From Marinobacterium iners (lineage in GTDB: Bacteria; Pseudomonadota; Gammaproteobacteria; Pseudomonadales; Balneatricaceae), in NCBI RefSeq assembly GCF_017310015.1, contig NZ_CP022297.1:2418001-2482000 (forward strand): a stretch of DNA of 64,000 nucleotides, read 5' to 3'. Made by a program: the position numbers and the translations under genes. Of the stretch, positions 49,666 through 59,280 are shown one piece after another. How positions within the stretch are numbered: position 1 is the first letter of the stretch; the number at the start of each line of letters is the position of its first letter. Under the pieces are notes generated by a model. The model saw only the letters and a program-made list of their open reading frames with translations. It ran no database searches and was not told the DNA's origin.

Positions 49666-51647
49666 CGCTCCCGCGCTGCGCGCAGCAACTGATCAACCAG
49701 CGGCAACATTTGTTGGCGCAGCTGTTGATCGCTGTCACGAGCATAGCGCTGCCGTTCGTCCAGCCTGGCCAGTTGCTCCAGCCTGCCCTGTTGCTCTGGC
49801 CATTGAGTAGCCAGAACCCTGAGCCAGCCTGTCAGGGACTGACAGGGCTGACGCGGTTCAAACTGCTGCCCCAGCACGGCCTGTAACCGTTGCAACCTGC
49901 GTTCGAAGGGATCCTTGCGACCCGCTCTGAGGCGTTGACGCAATTGCCAGCCCATAACGGCTGCCACAACGGCGGTAGCCGGCAGCATCAGAGCCAGAAT
50001 CATGCGCCAGTAGTCCAGTCCACCCAACCAGTCCTTGAGCAGATCCGTTTGCTGACTCTGGTAGTTCAACACCCAGCGATGCCAGGCAAAATTGAAGGCT
50101 TCGTAGCGCAACTGCAGCTGGCGAGCCCAATCGGCCTGCAGCCTGAAACCACGCCCGCCGCTAAACGAGGTATCGCCACGCTGCTGAAAAAATTGTTCCG
50201 TTGAAGATTCAATTCGCTCCGGTGCAACAGCAGCGGTCGGGTCAAGCCGTATCCATCCCGCCCCTTCCAGCCACACCTCGGTCCAGGCATGGGCATCGTA
50301 CTGACGCAGCTGCAGGTAGTTCTCGTATGTGTTCCACTCACCACCCTGGTAGCCTGTAACCACCCTCGCCGGAATCCCGGCTGAGCGCAGCAGAAAGGTA
50401 CTGGCGCCAGCGAAGTGCTCACAGTAGCCGCGACGTGTCTGAAACAGGAACTGATCGATACCGTCACGCCCCAATACCCCGGGGGTCAGGGTGTATTCAA
50501 AATCACGATTGAAATGATTCATCAATTGACGAATAAACAGCTCAGGCTCGCCATTGCTGTCCTGTTGCCATTGTCTTGCCAGCGCCCTGCTGCGGTCATT
50601 ACCCACTTGCGGCAACTGCAGGTAATGTTGCTGTTCCTGCTGTGTCAGCAGAGGCTGGAGCCGATAATCCTGCACCGATTCAAGCCGATATTGGGTGCGC
50701 CGCTCCAGAGGAGCGTTGTTCACCAGCGTTCTGAACGGCGTCATCCGTTGCCCCTGTGCCTGAGCCAACGGCAAGTCCAGCGCCATCAGCCAGGGCATGC
50801 CACTGGGCTCCATTACGATTTCATACCCCTGCGGCTCGGCCTTGGCAATCAACTTTTCTTCTCGCAAACGGCTGAGCTGACCCGGCGAGGCCTGACGCCA
50901 GCTTCGTCCATCAAATTGGCTCAGTACCAGCGCTCGCCAGTAACGCTGAGCCGGAGCAGGTGGTTGATTGCCATCAAAACTCACTCTGAACGCCAGCGCA
51001 TCTGACAGCGCCAGGTCACTTACATCACCAGGGCTCATGCTGTCTGACAAGCCGGTGGTCGCACGCGGAGAACTGATCTCCACTGACCAGAAAGGCTCCA
51101 GCCGCGGGAACAGCAGGAACAGTACCAACATCAGCGGCAGGGCCGGCAGCAGCAACCCAAAGGCGCGTTTGAAGGGTGGCAGCCATTGCGTGCGTCCCGG
51201 TCGCTGGTGAATTGCACACAGGGCGGCCAGCAACAGCCAGACCACCAGCAATACGTACGCGGCGACCCAGACACTTTCATGAAACAGAAACGCCGTCGCC
51301 AGTACAAACAGGGCCACAAACAGCAGAATCAGCGCATCACGGCGGTGATAGATCTCGATCAGTTTAAGTGCCAGTCCCAAAACCAGCAGTGCGACCATCG
51401 CTTCAGGACCCGCATTGCCACCAAAACTGAAAATCAATCCAAGCGTACCTGCACCAATCAGTGCCAGCTTGATCAGCCAGTGGGGAAATGGCCAGCGACC
51501 GGTATGGATCATCAGTCGTGCACCTACCATGGCCAGAGCCAACAGGGTGGTCCAGATTGGCAACCAGTTCAGATGGGGCAGCAGCACAGCAACAAATGTC
51601 ACCAGCTGCAGAATCACCGCACTTCGACTTATCTGGACGTGCCTCAT
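49662..51647 (-). CDS. tgpA: Transglutaminase-like membrane protein TgpA
   Basis: About six N-terminal membrane helices (about residues 8-190) are followed by a periplasmic region with the transglutaminase triad: Cys in RRGYCEHFAGAS near 410, His in YDAHAWTEVW near 455, Asp in RLDPT near 470. A further membrane helix (about 555-575) and a cytoplasmic Arg/Gln-rich domain end the protein. TgpA in Pseudomonas is important for viability, though its substrate is unknown. It overlaps DUF58 and YgjP genes by four bases on each side. GGAGGTCGAGC precedes the ATG. Confidence 0.9.
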   Translation of the reverse strand: MRHVQISRSAVILQLVTFVAVLLPHLNWLPIWTTLLALAMVGARLMIHTGRWPFPHWLIKLALIGAGTLGLIFSFGGNAGPEAMVALLVLGLALKLIEIYHRRDALILLFVALFVLATAFLFHESVWVAAYVLLVVWLLLAALCAIHQRPGRTQWLPPFKRAFGLLLPALPLMLVLFLLFPRLEPFWSVEISSPRATTGLSDSMSPGDVSDLALSDALAFRVSFDGNQPPAPAQRYWRALVLSQFDGRSWRQASPGQLSRLREEKLIAKAEPQGYEIVMEPSGMPWLMALDLPLAQAQGQRMTPFRTLVNNAPLERRTQYRLESVQDYRLQPLLTQQEQQHYLQLPQVGNDRSRALARQWQQDSNGEPELFIRQLMNHFNRDFEYTLTPGVLGRDGIDQFLFQTRRGYCEHFAGASTFLLRSAGIPARVVTGYQGGEWNTYENYLQLRQYDAHAWTEVWLEGAGWIRLDPTAAVAPERIESSTEQFFQQRGDTSFSGGRGFRLQADWARQLQLRYEAFNFAWHRWVLNYQSQQTDLLKDWLGGLDYWRMILALMLPATAVVAAVMGWQLRQRLRAGRKDPFERRLQRLQAVLGQQFEPRQPCQSLTGWLRVLATQWPEQQGRLEQLARLDERQRYARDSDQQLRQQMLPLVDQLLRAARER

Positions 51648-52618
51648 GCTCGACCTCCACGACCATACAGCGCAAGTCGCTTCAAAGCTTCATAGCGATG
51701 ATTATCACCCTGCTCGGGGAGCAGCTCCAGGGCTCCCAGCCTGAGTCCGAAGCGCTGCTCTCGTCTGGACAGTTCCAGCACCCAGTAGGTCAAGCGCGAC
51801 AGACGCTGCTCAAGGTTTCCCGGACAAGCTTCAAGGTCCAGCCAGATATCCGGGTTCTGCTGACTTCCAAACTGCTTGGCCTGAAGACCCAGCCCGCGGG
51901 CATAGCTTTTCCAGTCAATCTGACGCAGCGACATCCCTGGCTGAAACTGTTCAAGACCTGTGAAATCATCTGTGCCATCCCGCTTTTGCAAGCCGGTTTC
52001 GCCCGACTGGCCGCCGCCTTCAGGAGCCGGAAGCTCTCCCCCAAGAGGCTTGGGATAAACCAGTGCCTGCAGCTCCAGGCTGACCCAGGTCCAGGCTCTG
52101 AACAATCCCAGCGGGAAACAGGTTTCCAGCTTCAAGCCACCGGGATCCAACCAGCCTCGCTCAGGTGCAGCACAGAAAAGCTCCAGACGCTGACCTCTGT
52201 GCTCCAGATCAATCAAAAGAGGGCTGCCCTGCTCAAACTGCAATCGTATCTGCTCAGGCTGCCGCCCAGCCTGATGATCCAGTTCAAGTTCGAAACCGGC
52301 CTGCTCACCTGCAAAACAGCTGTTGCCACGAAGTGCCTGCAACTTTATGCCGGCCAGGTTGCTGTAAGTATGCAGGCAGGAGACCAGAAATACCCCGGCT
52401 GCCAGAAAGGTGATGGCATAGATCAGGTTGTTTTCGTAGTTGACGCCCATTATCAACAACATAAGCAGCAGCAACATGAAACCGGCGCCGGCGCGGGTAG
52501 GCAGAATGAAAATGCGCTTTTGGGTCAGTGTTACACTGCGACTGCGCGGGTAGCGCTTCAGCGCCCAGCGTCGAACACGTCCCTGTAGCCGTGATCGCAG
52601 TGTGTCAACCAAGAACAT
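51644..52618 (-). CDS. DUF58 protein
   Basis: Two adjacent N-terminal membrane helices (about residues 45-85) are followed by a von-Willebrand-like DUF58 region with the signature QIDWKSYARG near 235. DUF58 proteins occur with MoxR ATPases and TgpA transglutaminases and probably act as their adaptor in the envelope. GGAGG just ahead of the ATG and a 14-base overlap with moxR show translational coupling. Length (324) is normal. Confidence 0.88.
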   Translation of the reverse strand: MFLVDTLRSRLQGRVRRWALKRYPRSRSVTLTQKRIFILPTRAGAGFMLLLLMLLIMGVNYENNLIYAITFLAAGVFLVSCLHTYSNLAGIKLQALRGNSCFAGEQAGFELELDHQAGRQPEQIRLQFEQGSPLLIDLEHRGQRLELFCAAPERGWLDPGGLKLETCFPLGLFRAWTWVSLELQALVYPKPLGGELPAPEGGGQSGETGLQKRDGTDDFTGLEQFQPGMSLRQIDWKSYARGLGLQAKQFGSQQNPDIWLDLEACPGNLEQRLSRLTYWVLELSRREQRFGLRLGALELLPEQGDNHRYEALKRLALYGRGGRA

Positions 52619-53537
52619 CCACCTCCGCCATCAGCTCTGACACCAGCCGACGGCTTTCATGACCCGCCACATCCTCTGCTGCCCGCACGCGATGACCGAC
52701 CACCGCTTCGAGTACCGCCTGAACATCTTCCGGCACCAGGTGATCTCGCCCATCCAGCCAGGCCCAGCAGCGCGCGCAGCGCAACAGAGCCAGCCCACCG
52801 CGCGGTGAAACCCCATAACTGAAGCCGGGCGCATCACGGGTGTACTGCAACAGACGCTGCACGTAGTCAATCAAGCTGGAAGAGGCATGTACATCACGGC
52901 ACGCCGCCTGAGCCAGTGACAACTCAGCTGGCGTCAAGCATTGTGACAGTCCCCCCAAATGCTGGCGAGTATCCCCGCCCGTCAGCAGGCGCCGTTCAAC
53001 ATCCGGGGCTGGATAACCCAGGGCAATACGCATCAGAAACCGATCAAGCTGGGACTCGGGCAGTGGAAAGGTGCCATACTGGGTAGATGGATTCTGGGTC
53101 GCGATGACAAAAAAAGGCTCAGGCAGCGGATAACGTTCACCCTCAATACTGACCTGCCCCTCTTCCATCGCCTCCAGCAGTGCAGACTGGGTTTTGGGGG
53201 TGCTGCGGTTGATCTCGTCCGCCAGCAGAAGCTGGGTGAAAACCGGGCCAGGATGGAAGCGGAAGCTGCCCTTGCCGGGTTCAAAAACACTCACACCGAG
53301 GATGTCGGCCGGCAGCATGTCGCTGGTGAACTGAATTCGCTTGTCGTCCAGCCCCAACACGCGCGCCAGGGCATGCGCCAGAGTCGTTTTGCCCATACCG
53401 GGCAGGTCTTCGATCAGTAAGTGCCCCTCTGCCAGCAAGCAGGTCAATGCCAGGCGCAGTTGCTCATCCTTGCCCAACAACACCTGTCCCAGCGTGCTCA
53501 GTGCATTTTCCACCTTGTGTCGCAATTGATCAGTCAC
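52605..53537 (-). CDS. MoxR-family AAA+ ATPase
   Basis: The AAA+ core has Walker A LPGMGKTTLAHAL near residue 44, Walker B LLADEINRS near 105, sensor 1 ATQNP near 150 and a C-terminal lid with YGVSPRGGLALLR. MoxR ATPases act as chaperones for assembly or activation of membrane or metal-dependent complexes, here probably with DUF58 and TgpA. The start is the GTG at 53537, with GGAGGAG at ideal spacing; an upstream ATG at 53597 would add a non-conserved 20 residues. Confidence 0.9.
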   Translation of the reverse strand: MTDQLRHKVENALSTLGQVLLGKDEQLRLALTCLLAEGHLLIEDLPGMGKTTLAHALARVLGLDDKRIQFTSDMLPADILGVSVFEPGKGSFRFHPGPVFTQLLLADEINRSTPKTQSALLEAMEEGQVSIEGERYPLPEPFFVIATQNPSTQYGTFPLPESQLDRFLMRIALGYPAPDVERRLLTGGDTRQHLGGLSQCLTPAELSLAQAACRDVHASSSLIDYVQRLLQYTRDAPGFSYGVSPRGGLALLRCARCWAWLDGRDHLVPEDVQAVLEAVVGHRVRAAEDVAGHESRRLVSELMAEVDVLG

Positions 53538-53600
53538 AGTTATCTCCTCCCTGTTATAACCACAGTGTAACTGCAGAGCCTCCATCTGAACCAGCATGGC

Positions 53601-54569
53601 TCAGGAACGGATCCGCTCCAACAGTTGACGAGCACTCGCGATGGCGCCGTCGATGCCGCCACCAGCCACCCAGTCACCACAAACCAGTACACGGGCATCA
53701 TCACTGCAGAATGATGACAGCACCGGCTGTCTGGCATGGGCATAAAGCCAGCGATGAATACGGCTCTGGACCGGTTTAGCCGGCTGCATGCACAACGCCG
53801 AAAACGCCTGTAACAATTCAGCCTGAACCCGCTCGGGCGTATCACCAACATGACGCCTGCTCCAGTCAGCTCTGGCCTCAACCGCCCAGGTTTCGCCACT
53901 GCGGCCGGGCTTGCTGCCATCGCGCCAGAGCCTTTGCAGCAAGGAATGCTCCCCCTCCAGCCATTCTACCTGTGCCAGCCGATCAGGTCTCTGCTCAAGC
54001 TGCAGCAATAACATCCAACAAGGTTCCATCTCCACTGTTCGAACGGCCCGCTGCAGCGCAGGCTCACACTCAAGCAGAGATACTGCCTGAGGGGCCGGTG
54101 TGGCGATTACGACTCTGTCGAATTGACCTTGAGCGGTACCGGTATCATCTTCCAGAACGTACCCCGCTTCATCCGAAAACCCGATCCGAGCAATACGGAC
54201 ACGGGTATTGAGCTCAATCCCGTTCAACAGGGCGCGGGTAAGACCACTGCTGCGTGGCTGGGCCATCCAAAGCTGTTTAGCCGCCTCAGGCTTCAGATTG
54301 AAATCCACAGCAATGGGTTGCCAGTGGGACAGGGGTGGCATTGATGCTCCCGGCAACAGCGCCGCCAGCGCGCTGCGTTGAGATGGGTTAAGCCCGGGCG
54401 CTCCCAGATCCATGCTCAGCTCACCCAACCTCGCGGCTGCCAGACGACCACCGGTACCCCGGCTTTTATCAAAAACGGTTACCTGCGCTCCAAAGCGATG
54501 CAGTCCTTCAGCCACCAGCGCACCGGCAAGCCCCGCACCTATAATTGCCACCCGTTCTCCCTGCTTCAC
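53601..54569 (-). CDS. FAD-dependent oxidoreductase (renalase/amine oxidase-like)
   Basis: The N-terminal dinucleotide-binding VAIIGAGLAGALVAEGL and the following FDKSRGTGGRLAA motif identify the bacterial renalase-like branch of FAD amine oxidases. VVIATPAPQA near 153 and the C-terminal VLVCGDWVAGGGIDGAIASAR complete the FAD site. Substrate unknown; relatives oxidise reduced nicotinamide isomers. The frame starts at GTG 54569; a second GTG six codons on has a better-placed GGGAG and may be used. Confidence 0.85.
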   Translation of the reverse strand: MKQGERVAIIGAGLAGALVAEGLHRFGAQVTVFDKSRGTGGRLAAARLGELSMDLGAPGLNPSQRSALAALLPGASMPPLSHWQPIAVDFNLKPEAAKQLWMAQPRSSGLTRALLNGIELNTRVRIARIGFSDEAGYVLEDDTGTAQGQFDRVVIATPAPQAVSLLECEPALQRAVRTVEMEPCWMLLLQLEQRPDRLAQVEWLEGEHSLLQRLWRDGSKPGRSGETWAVEARADWSRRHVGDTPERVQAELLQAFSALCMQPAKPVQSRIHRWLYAHARQPVLSSFCSDDARVLVCGDWVAGGGIDGAIASARQLLERIRS

Positions 54570-54819
54570 CGACCAATGCTCCTTGATGTTCTACAAAATT
54601 TTTCATACTACGCCATTTTGGTCGCTTGAGATCATGCCTGAAGGCCGCTGCGGGTTGCACCTGCTCTGCCGGGCCGTTAGCATGTTGCCCCAAACCAACC
54701 GGGAGCCCTGCCAAGCTGCCCTGTTTTCGGCTCGCTGAGCCCTGTGTCATCACTGGCAGGGGTTGATCGACCGGGAGCCTGTGCATCGACGCATCTCCGC
54801 ATCACCAGGAGAGACCCTG

Positions 54820-55302
54820 ATGCAGATCGCTGACAAATCCGTTGTATCCATTCACTACACTCTGACCAATGCAGAAGGCAACGTGCTGGACAGCTCCAAT
54901 GGCCAAGAGCCACTTGCCTACCTGCACGGCGCCAGCAACATCATCCCGGGACTGGAAAACGCCCTGCTCGGCAAGGCCGTGGGTGACAGCCTGCAGGTAA
55001 CCGTTGAGCCTGAAGAAGGCTATGGTCCTATGCGCGAAGAGCTGGTTCAGGACGTTGATCGCAGCGCCTTTGCCGGTATCGATGATGTACAGGTGGGCAT
55101 GCAGTTCATGGCTCAGACCCCTTGGGGTGAACAGCCCGTGACTGTGGTTAAGGTTGAAGGCGAGAACATCACGCTGGATGGCAACCACCCGCTGGCAGGC
55201 CAGACGTTGAGCTTTGACGTAGAAGTTGTTGAAGTACGTGAAGCATCTGAAGAAGAACTTGAGCACGGTCACGTTCACGGTGCCGGTGGACACCAGCACT
55301 GA
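54820..55302 (+). CDS. slyD: FKBP-type peptidyl-prolyl isomerase SlyD-like
   Basis: The 160-residue protein has the SlyD arrangement: FKBP strands (VVSIHYTLTNAEGNVLDSS, GLENALLGKAVGD), an inserted chaperone flap (about 65-125), the closing FDVEVVEVREA strand, and a short His-rich tail (HGHVHGAGGHQH) that can bind nickel. It catalyses Pro isomerisation and acts as a chaperone. The ATG at 54820 is preceded by AGGAGA, and upstream sequence is not conserved. A strong terminator follows. Confidence 0.92.
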   Translation: MQIADKSVVSIHYTLTNAEGNVLDSSNGQEPLAYLHGASNIIPGLENALLGKAVGDSLQVTVEPEEGYGPMREELVQDVDRSAFAGIDDVQVGMQFMAQTPWGEQPVTVVKVEGENITLDGNHPLAGQTLSFDVEVVEVREASEEELEHGHVHGAGGHQH

Positions 55303-55326
55303 GTTCGGAACTCAGCACTGATCAGG

Positions 55327-55356
55327 ATGCCCGGCCATGCCGGGCATTTTTGTTTT
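55327..55356 (+). terminator. Rho-independent terminator
   Basis: ATGCCCGGC-CAT-GCCGGGCAT followed by TTTTGTTTT, between slyD and the convergent amtB. A smaller perfect hairpin, CTGAGTT-CGG-AACTCAG, overlaps the slyD stop at 55300-55316. Confidence 0.93.
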
Positions 55357-56567
55357 CAACGATCGTCAGATGTTGCTTCAATCTTGTGAATACTCAAATC
55401 CGCGCCATTGAACTCTTCCTCAGCAGTCAAACGCAGACCCACCAATGATTTGATGGCACCATAGACCACCAGACCACCCAGCACTGCAATCACAACCCCA
55501 AGCAGAGATCCAAGCAGCTGTGAAACCAGGCTGACACCGCCCAGCCCACCCAGTGCTTCACTGCCAAAGATACCGGCGGCAACGCCTCCCCAGACACCAC
55601 ACAAGCCGTGCAACGGCCACACCCCCAGCACGTCATCGATCTTCCAGCGGTTCTGTATCAGTGTAAACGTCCACACAAACAGCGCACCGGCCACACTACC
55701 GACCACCAGAGAGCCCAGTGGGTGCATCAGATCAGATCCGGCACAGACAGCCACCAGACCCGCCAGCGGGCCATTATGAATGAAGCCCGGGTCATTGCGC
55801 CCCGCAATTAGCGCACTCACGATACCGCCAACCATCGCCATCAGACTGTTCATTGCCACCAGACCGGACACACCATCCAGCGTCTGAGCCGACATGACGT
55901 TGAAACCGAACCAGCCAATACACAGAATCCAGGCACCCAGTGCCAGAAACGGAATATTCGACGGCGGGAATGCAACCAGCCGCCCCCCCTTGTAGCGACC
56001 ATGACGTATGCCCAGCAACAGTACTGCAACCAGTGCCAACCACCCACCAACACCGTGCACCACAACAGAGCCGGCAAAATCATGGAACGGTGCCCCGAAG
56101 CGCTCCTCCAGCCAGGCCTGAACACCAAAATTACCATTCCAGGCAATACCCTCGAACAACGGATATACCAGCCCAACGACCAGAGTTGAGGCTATCAAGA
56201 ACGGCCAGAAGCGACCCCGCTCGGCAATTCCACCCGAGATAATGGCAGGAATCGCAGCGGCAAAGGTCATTAAAAAGAAAAACTTTACCAGCTCATAGCC
56301 GCTGTCGCGGGATAGCACGGCAGCACTGTCATAGAACGTGATTCCGTAGGCCAGCCAATAGCCTACGAACAGGTATGCCAGCGCTGAAAAGCCAAAATCA
56401 CTCATGATCTTGGCCAGTGCATTGACCTGGTTCTTGCGACGTACCGTTCCCACTTCAAGAAATGCAAAGCCGGCATGCATGGCAAATACCAAAACGGCGC
56501 CCAACAGGATAAACAGAGTATTGGCACTCTGCGACAGCTGCGAGATTGCACTGCTGATGGATTCCAC
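55356..56567 (-). CDS. amtB: Ammonium transporter
   Basis: The 403-residue protein has 11 membrane helices and Amt motifs: FAFLEVGTVRRKNQVNALAKI near 40, DFAGSVVVHGVGGWLAL near 170 and HGLCGVWGGVAAGIFG near 325, with both conserved His positions of the pore apparently present. It takes up ammonium. The start is a GTG at 56567 with GGAGGGG at good spacing; an ATG at 56621 would add a non-membrane stretch. No glnK is adjacent. A sigma-54 promoter match lies upstream, which fits nitrogen control. Confidence 0.92.
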   Translation of the reverse strand: MESISSAISQLSQSANTLFILLGAVLVFAMHAGFAFLEVGTVRRKNQVNALAKIMSDFGFSALAYLFVGYWLAYGITFYDSAAVLSRDSGYELVKFFFLMTFAAAIPAIISGGIAERGRFWPFLIASTLVVGLVYPLFEGIAWNGNFGVQAWLEERFGAPFHDFAGSVVVHGVGGWLALVAVLLLGIRHGRYKGGRLVAFPPSNIPFLALGAWILCIGWFGFNVMSAQTLDGVSGLVAMNSLMAMVGGIVSALIAGRNDPGFIHNGPLAGLVAVCAGSDLMHPLGSLVVGSVAGALFVWTFTLIQNRWKIDDVLGVWPLHGLCGVWGGVAAGIFGSEALGGLGGVSLVSQLLGSLLGVVIAVLGGLVVYGAIKSLVGLRLTAEEEFNGADLSIHKIEATSDDR

Positions 56568-56689
56568 TCGATCCCCTCCGTCTGTTGACGGATGCACCAT
56601 CAAGAGGCAACTGCACCGCAATACAGCACCGCTTGAATCAACACCCGAAGTAAGTTGAATGGCTCAGACGGCGTGGTGACTGGGCTTAC

Positions 56690-56739
56690 GCACCAATGTG
56701 TACAATTTGCACCAGCGCCGTGCAGAGCATTGGTGCAAA
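56690..56739. promoter_or_regulatory. NtrC-like dyads upstream of amtB
   Basis: TTTGCACCA (56706-56714) and TGGTGCAAA (56731-56739) form a perfect nine-base inverted repeat. Inside it, GCAC-N7-GTGC at 56709-56723 and a near match at 56722-56736 resemble NtrC boxes. These lie downstream of the predicted sigma-54 start point, which is not the usual position. Confidence 0.45.
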
Positions 56740-56743
56740 ATCA

Positions 56744-56759
56744 AGCAGTTTTTGTGCCA
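56744..56759 (-). promoter_or_regulatory. Sigma-54 (-24/-12) promoter
   Basis: On the minus strand TGGCACAAAAACTGCT fits the consensus TGGCAC-N5-TTGCW with GG and GC exactly 12 bases apart; only one consensus T is changed. It would drive amtB with a leader of about 165 bases. Confidence 0.65.
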
Positions 56760-56799
56760 GTTCAGTGCAGTCGGGCGATAAAAGCCCCGTGGCAGTGCA

Positions 56800-58953
56800 T
56801 CAGCGACGATGACGAATTTCAAAGCAACTGTGAATTCTGGCGTTGCGCTTGAAGTCCGGGTCCAGTGTTTGGGCCGTAATATCCCGGATTTCAAAGTCCG
56901 CCAGCGCCTCACGATCGATACTGAAACGGCGGTAGTTATTGGAGAAAATCAGCAGACCATCATCACGCAGCAGCTGCATCGCACCCTTGATCAGCTGCAC
57001 GTGGTCTCTCTGCACATCCAGCACATCATCCATCCGCTTCGAATTGGAAAAAGTGGGCGGGTCCATGAAGATCAGATCATAGCGATTATGGTGTGGCTGC
57101 TGCAGCCACTGCAGGCAGTCCGAGCGGATCAGCTGATGTTGCGCCTTCGGCAGGCCATTCAGCTCCAGGTTGCGCCGAGCCCAGTCCAGATAGGTCTGAG
57201 ACAGGTCCACACTGGTGGTACTGCGTGCCCCGCCCACACCGGCATGTACGCTGGCACTGGCGGTGTAGCAGAACAGATTCAGCATATCCTTGCCCACCGC
57301 CAACTGCTGCACTTTGAGCCGAGCCGGGCGATGGTCAAGAAACAGACCGGTATCGAGATAATCGTGCAAATTAACCTGCAGCTTGCAGCCATGCTCAATG
57401 ACTGTCATGAAATGACCGGTCTGGTCCTGGCGCTCATATTGCTGCTGGCCCTGCTGACGCTTGCGTTGCTTCAGAACCACCCGCTCCGGCGGCAGTTCAA
57501 GCACCTGCGGAACGGCAAGCATCACATCCTGAAGTCGCGAGAACGCCTTGACCGGATCAATGGACGCAGGTGGTGCATATTCCTGAACCACGGCGTGGTC
57601 TGGATAGATATCCGCGGCGACGGCATATTCGGGCATGTCAGCGTCATAGGCACGGTAGCAGCTGATCGACTCTCGCTTCACCCACCGGGACAGCTGTTTC
57701 AGATTCTTTTTCAGGCGGTTGGCAAACATCTGCGCCTGTTCGGACAAAGCAACGGTCTCGCTGCCCTGTTCCAGCCGCTGCCGGGCTTCCTCACGCTGCT
57801 CTTCCGATTGCTCATGTACGGTAAACAGCAGCAGTTTGCTGTCGATGGTGCCGTTGAACAGCCGGTATTGTTTCTCCGCCCGCAGCTTCATCACCTTGCA
57901 CAGGTCAGGGTTACCGGTAAATACAGCAGCCTGCCAGTTGGCAAAGTCCTGCTTCAGTCGCTCGCCCAACAAACGGTACAGGAACATCAGCTCCTGGGTT
58001 TCGCCGAGGCGCTCACCATAGGGTGGATTGGTAATCAGCAGGCCTTTGTCGCCCCCCTCTGGCCTCTGTAACTGATCCAGTGGCCGGCGTTCAAATCGGA
58101 TCAGTTCAGCGACACCGGCACGGCGGGCGTTTTCTTCAGCCCGTGACAGCACACTGGCATCGGCATCAAAACCATAGAACTGCGCCTGTACCTTTGACAG
58201 ACCGGTTTCACGACGCTGGCGGGCTTCTTCAACCAGCTGCTGCCAAAGACGGGAATCATGCCCCGGCCAGCGACTGAAACCAAATGTCTGTCGAAACAGG
58301 CCAGGCGCGATATCGGCGCTCATCAGTGCCGCTTCCGTCAGCAAAGTACCTGAGCCGCACATGGGATCCAGTAGCGTATCAAAGCCAGCGGCGGGCCAGC
58401 CCGCCCGAATCAACACGGCAGCGGCCAGGTTCTCTTTCATCGGTGCCGCACCGGCTTTGAGACGGTAGCCGCGCCGGTGCAGGCTGTCTCCAGACAGATC
58501 AAGTGCCACCGTAGCCCGGTTACGCTGCAGGTGAACATTGATGCGCAGATCGGGTTGGTTGCGCTCTACACTCGGACGCTGTCCAGTTGCAGAGCGAATC
58601 TGATCCACGATGGCATCCTTGACTTTCAGTGCACCAAAGTGAGTGTTGTTGATCGCGTCAGAACGGCCATTAAAATCCACCGTCAGAGTGCCGGAGGGAC
58701 GGAGATGCTCAAGCCAGTCCACGGTCTGTACCAACTGATACAGTGCATCCGCGTCCGGCACCTCACCTTCTGCCAGCGGCATCAGCACCCGGTTACCAAG
58801 CCGAGACCAGAGGCAGATGCGGTAAGCGGTTTCAAGTTCGGCCTCACAGGACACACCCGCGACGGTCTGACGTACTTCGGCAGCACCCAGCTGAGTCAGT
58901 TCGTCCTGTAACAGATTTTCCAGCCCCTTGGGACAGGTGATGAAAAGTTGCAT
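56800..58953 (-). CDS. rlmL: 23S rRNA (guanine) methyltransferase RlmKL
   Basis: This fused enzyme has an N-terminal THUMP domain (about residues 45-150), the RlmL methylase with DPMCGSGTLLTEAALM near 195 and TNPPYGERLG near 300, and the RlmK methylase with LFCYTASASVHAGVGGA near 570 and MDPPTFSNSKR near 640. It makes m2G2445 and m7G2069 in 23S rRNA. Length (717) is normal. The ATG at 58953 (QLFITCPKGLE) fits the family; the ATG nine codons earlier lacks a ribosome-binding site. Confidence 0.93.
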   Translation of the reverse strand: MQLFITCPKGLENLLQDELTQLGAAEVRQTVAGVSCEAELETAYRICLWSRLGNRVLMPLAEGEVPDADALYQLVQTVDWLEHLRPSGTLTVDFNGRSDAINNTHFGALKVKDAIVDQIRSATGQRPSVERNQPDLRINVHLQRNRATVALDLSGDSLHRRGYRLKAGAAPMKENLAAAVLIRAGWPAAGFDTLLDPMCGSGTLLTEAALMSADIAPGLFRQTFGFSRWPGHDSRLWQQLVEEARQRRETGLSKVQAQFYGFDADASVLSRAEENARRAGVAELIRFERRPLDQLQRPEGGDKGLLITNPPYGERLGETQELMFLYRLLGERLKQDFANWQAAVFTGNPDLCKVMKLRAEKQYRLFNGTIDSKLLLFTVHEQSEEQREEARQRLEQGSETVALSEQAQMFANRLKKNLKQLSRWVKRESISCYRAYDADMPEYAVAADIYPDHAVVQEYAPPASIDPVKAFSRLQDVMLAVPQVLELPPERVVLKQRKRQQGQQQYERQDQTGHFMTVIEHGCKLQVNLHDYLDTGLFLDHRPARLKVQQLAVGKDMLNLFCYTASASVHAGVGGARSTTSVDLSQTYLDWARRNLELNGLPKAQHQLIRSDCLQWLQQPHHNRYDLIFMDPPTFSNSKRMDDVLDVQRDHVQLIKGAMQLLRDDGLLIFSNNYRRFSIDREALADFEIRDITAQTLDPDFKRNARIHSCFEIRHRR

Positions 58954-59280
58954 TGTCTGGAGTAGCTCCGACCTGGTCATGACGATGTTTTACTGTCTGC
59001 AGGTAACGACCTGTCATGAAAGTGAAAAATATTCATTCAAGCGCCGCAACTGCAGCAATTCGGATTAAGCACTTGATTTAATAACCGATGCTGCAATTGC
59101 GCTCGGATAAATTTTATTACAACACTGTAACAACATAGTTTATTTAAATCGCCACGGCCTGTTTTTTCAGATATCAATAGGGGTGTGACGTCACGACAGA
59201 AAACCGTAAAGCGCATCCCCGTTCCATGCAGTTACCTTAACGTCGGGGACAGTATAATCAGAATATGTGAGGCGCAAAGT
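58954..59280. promoter_or_regulatory. AT-rich regulatory region upstream of rmf
   Basis: No gene is seen in these 327 bases. They hold the ten-base palindrome GTGACGTCAC at 59185-59194, a TATAAT at 59253-59258 about 22 bases before the rmf ATG with a weak -35, and an AT-rich stretch at 59090-59160 that may be an UP element. Rmf is growth-phase controlled in relatives, so a complex promoter is expected. Confidence 0.5.
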
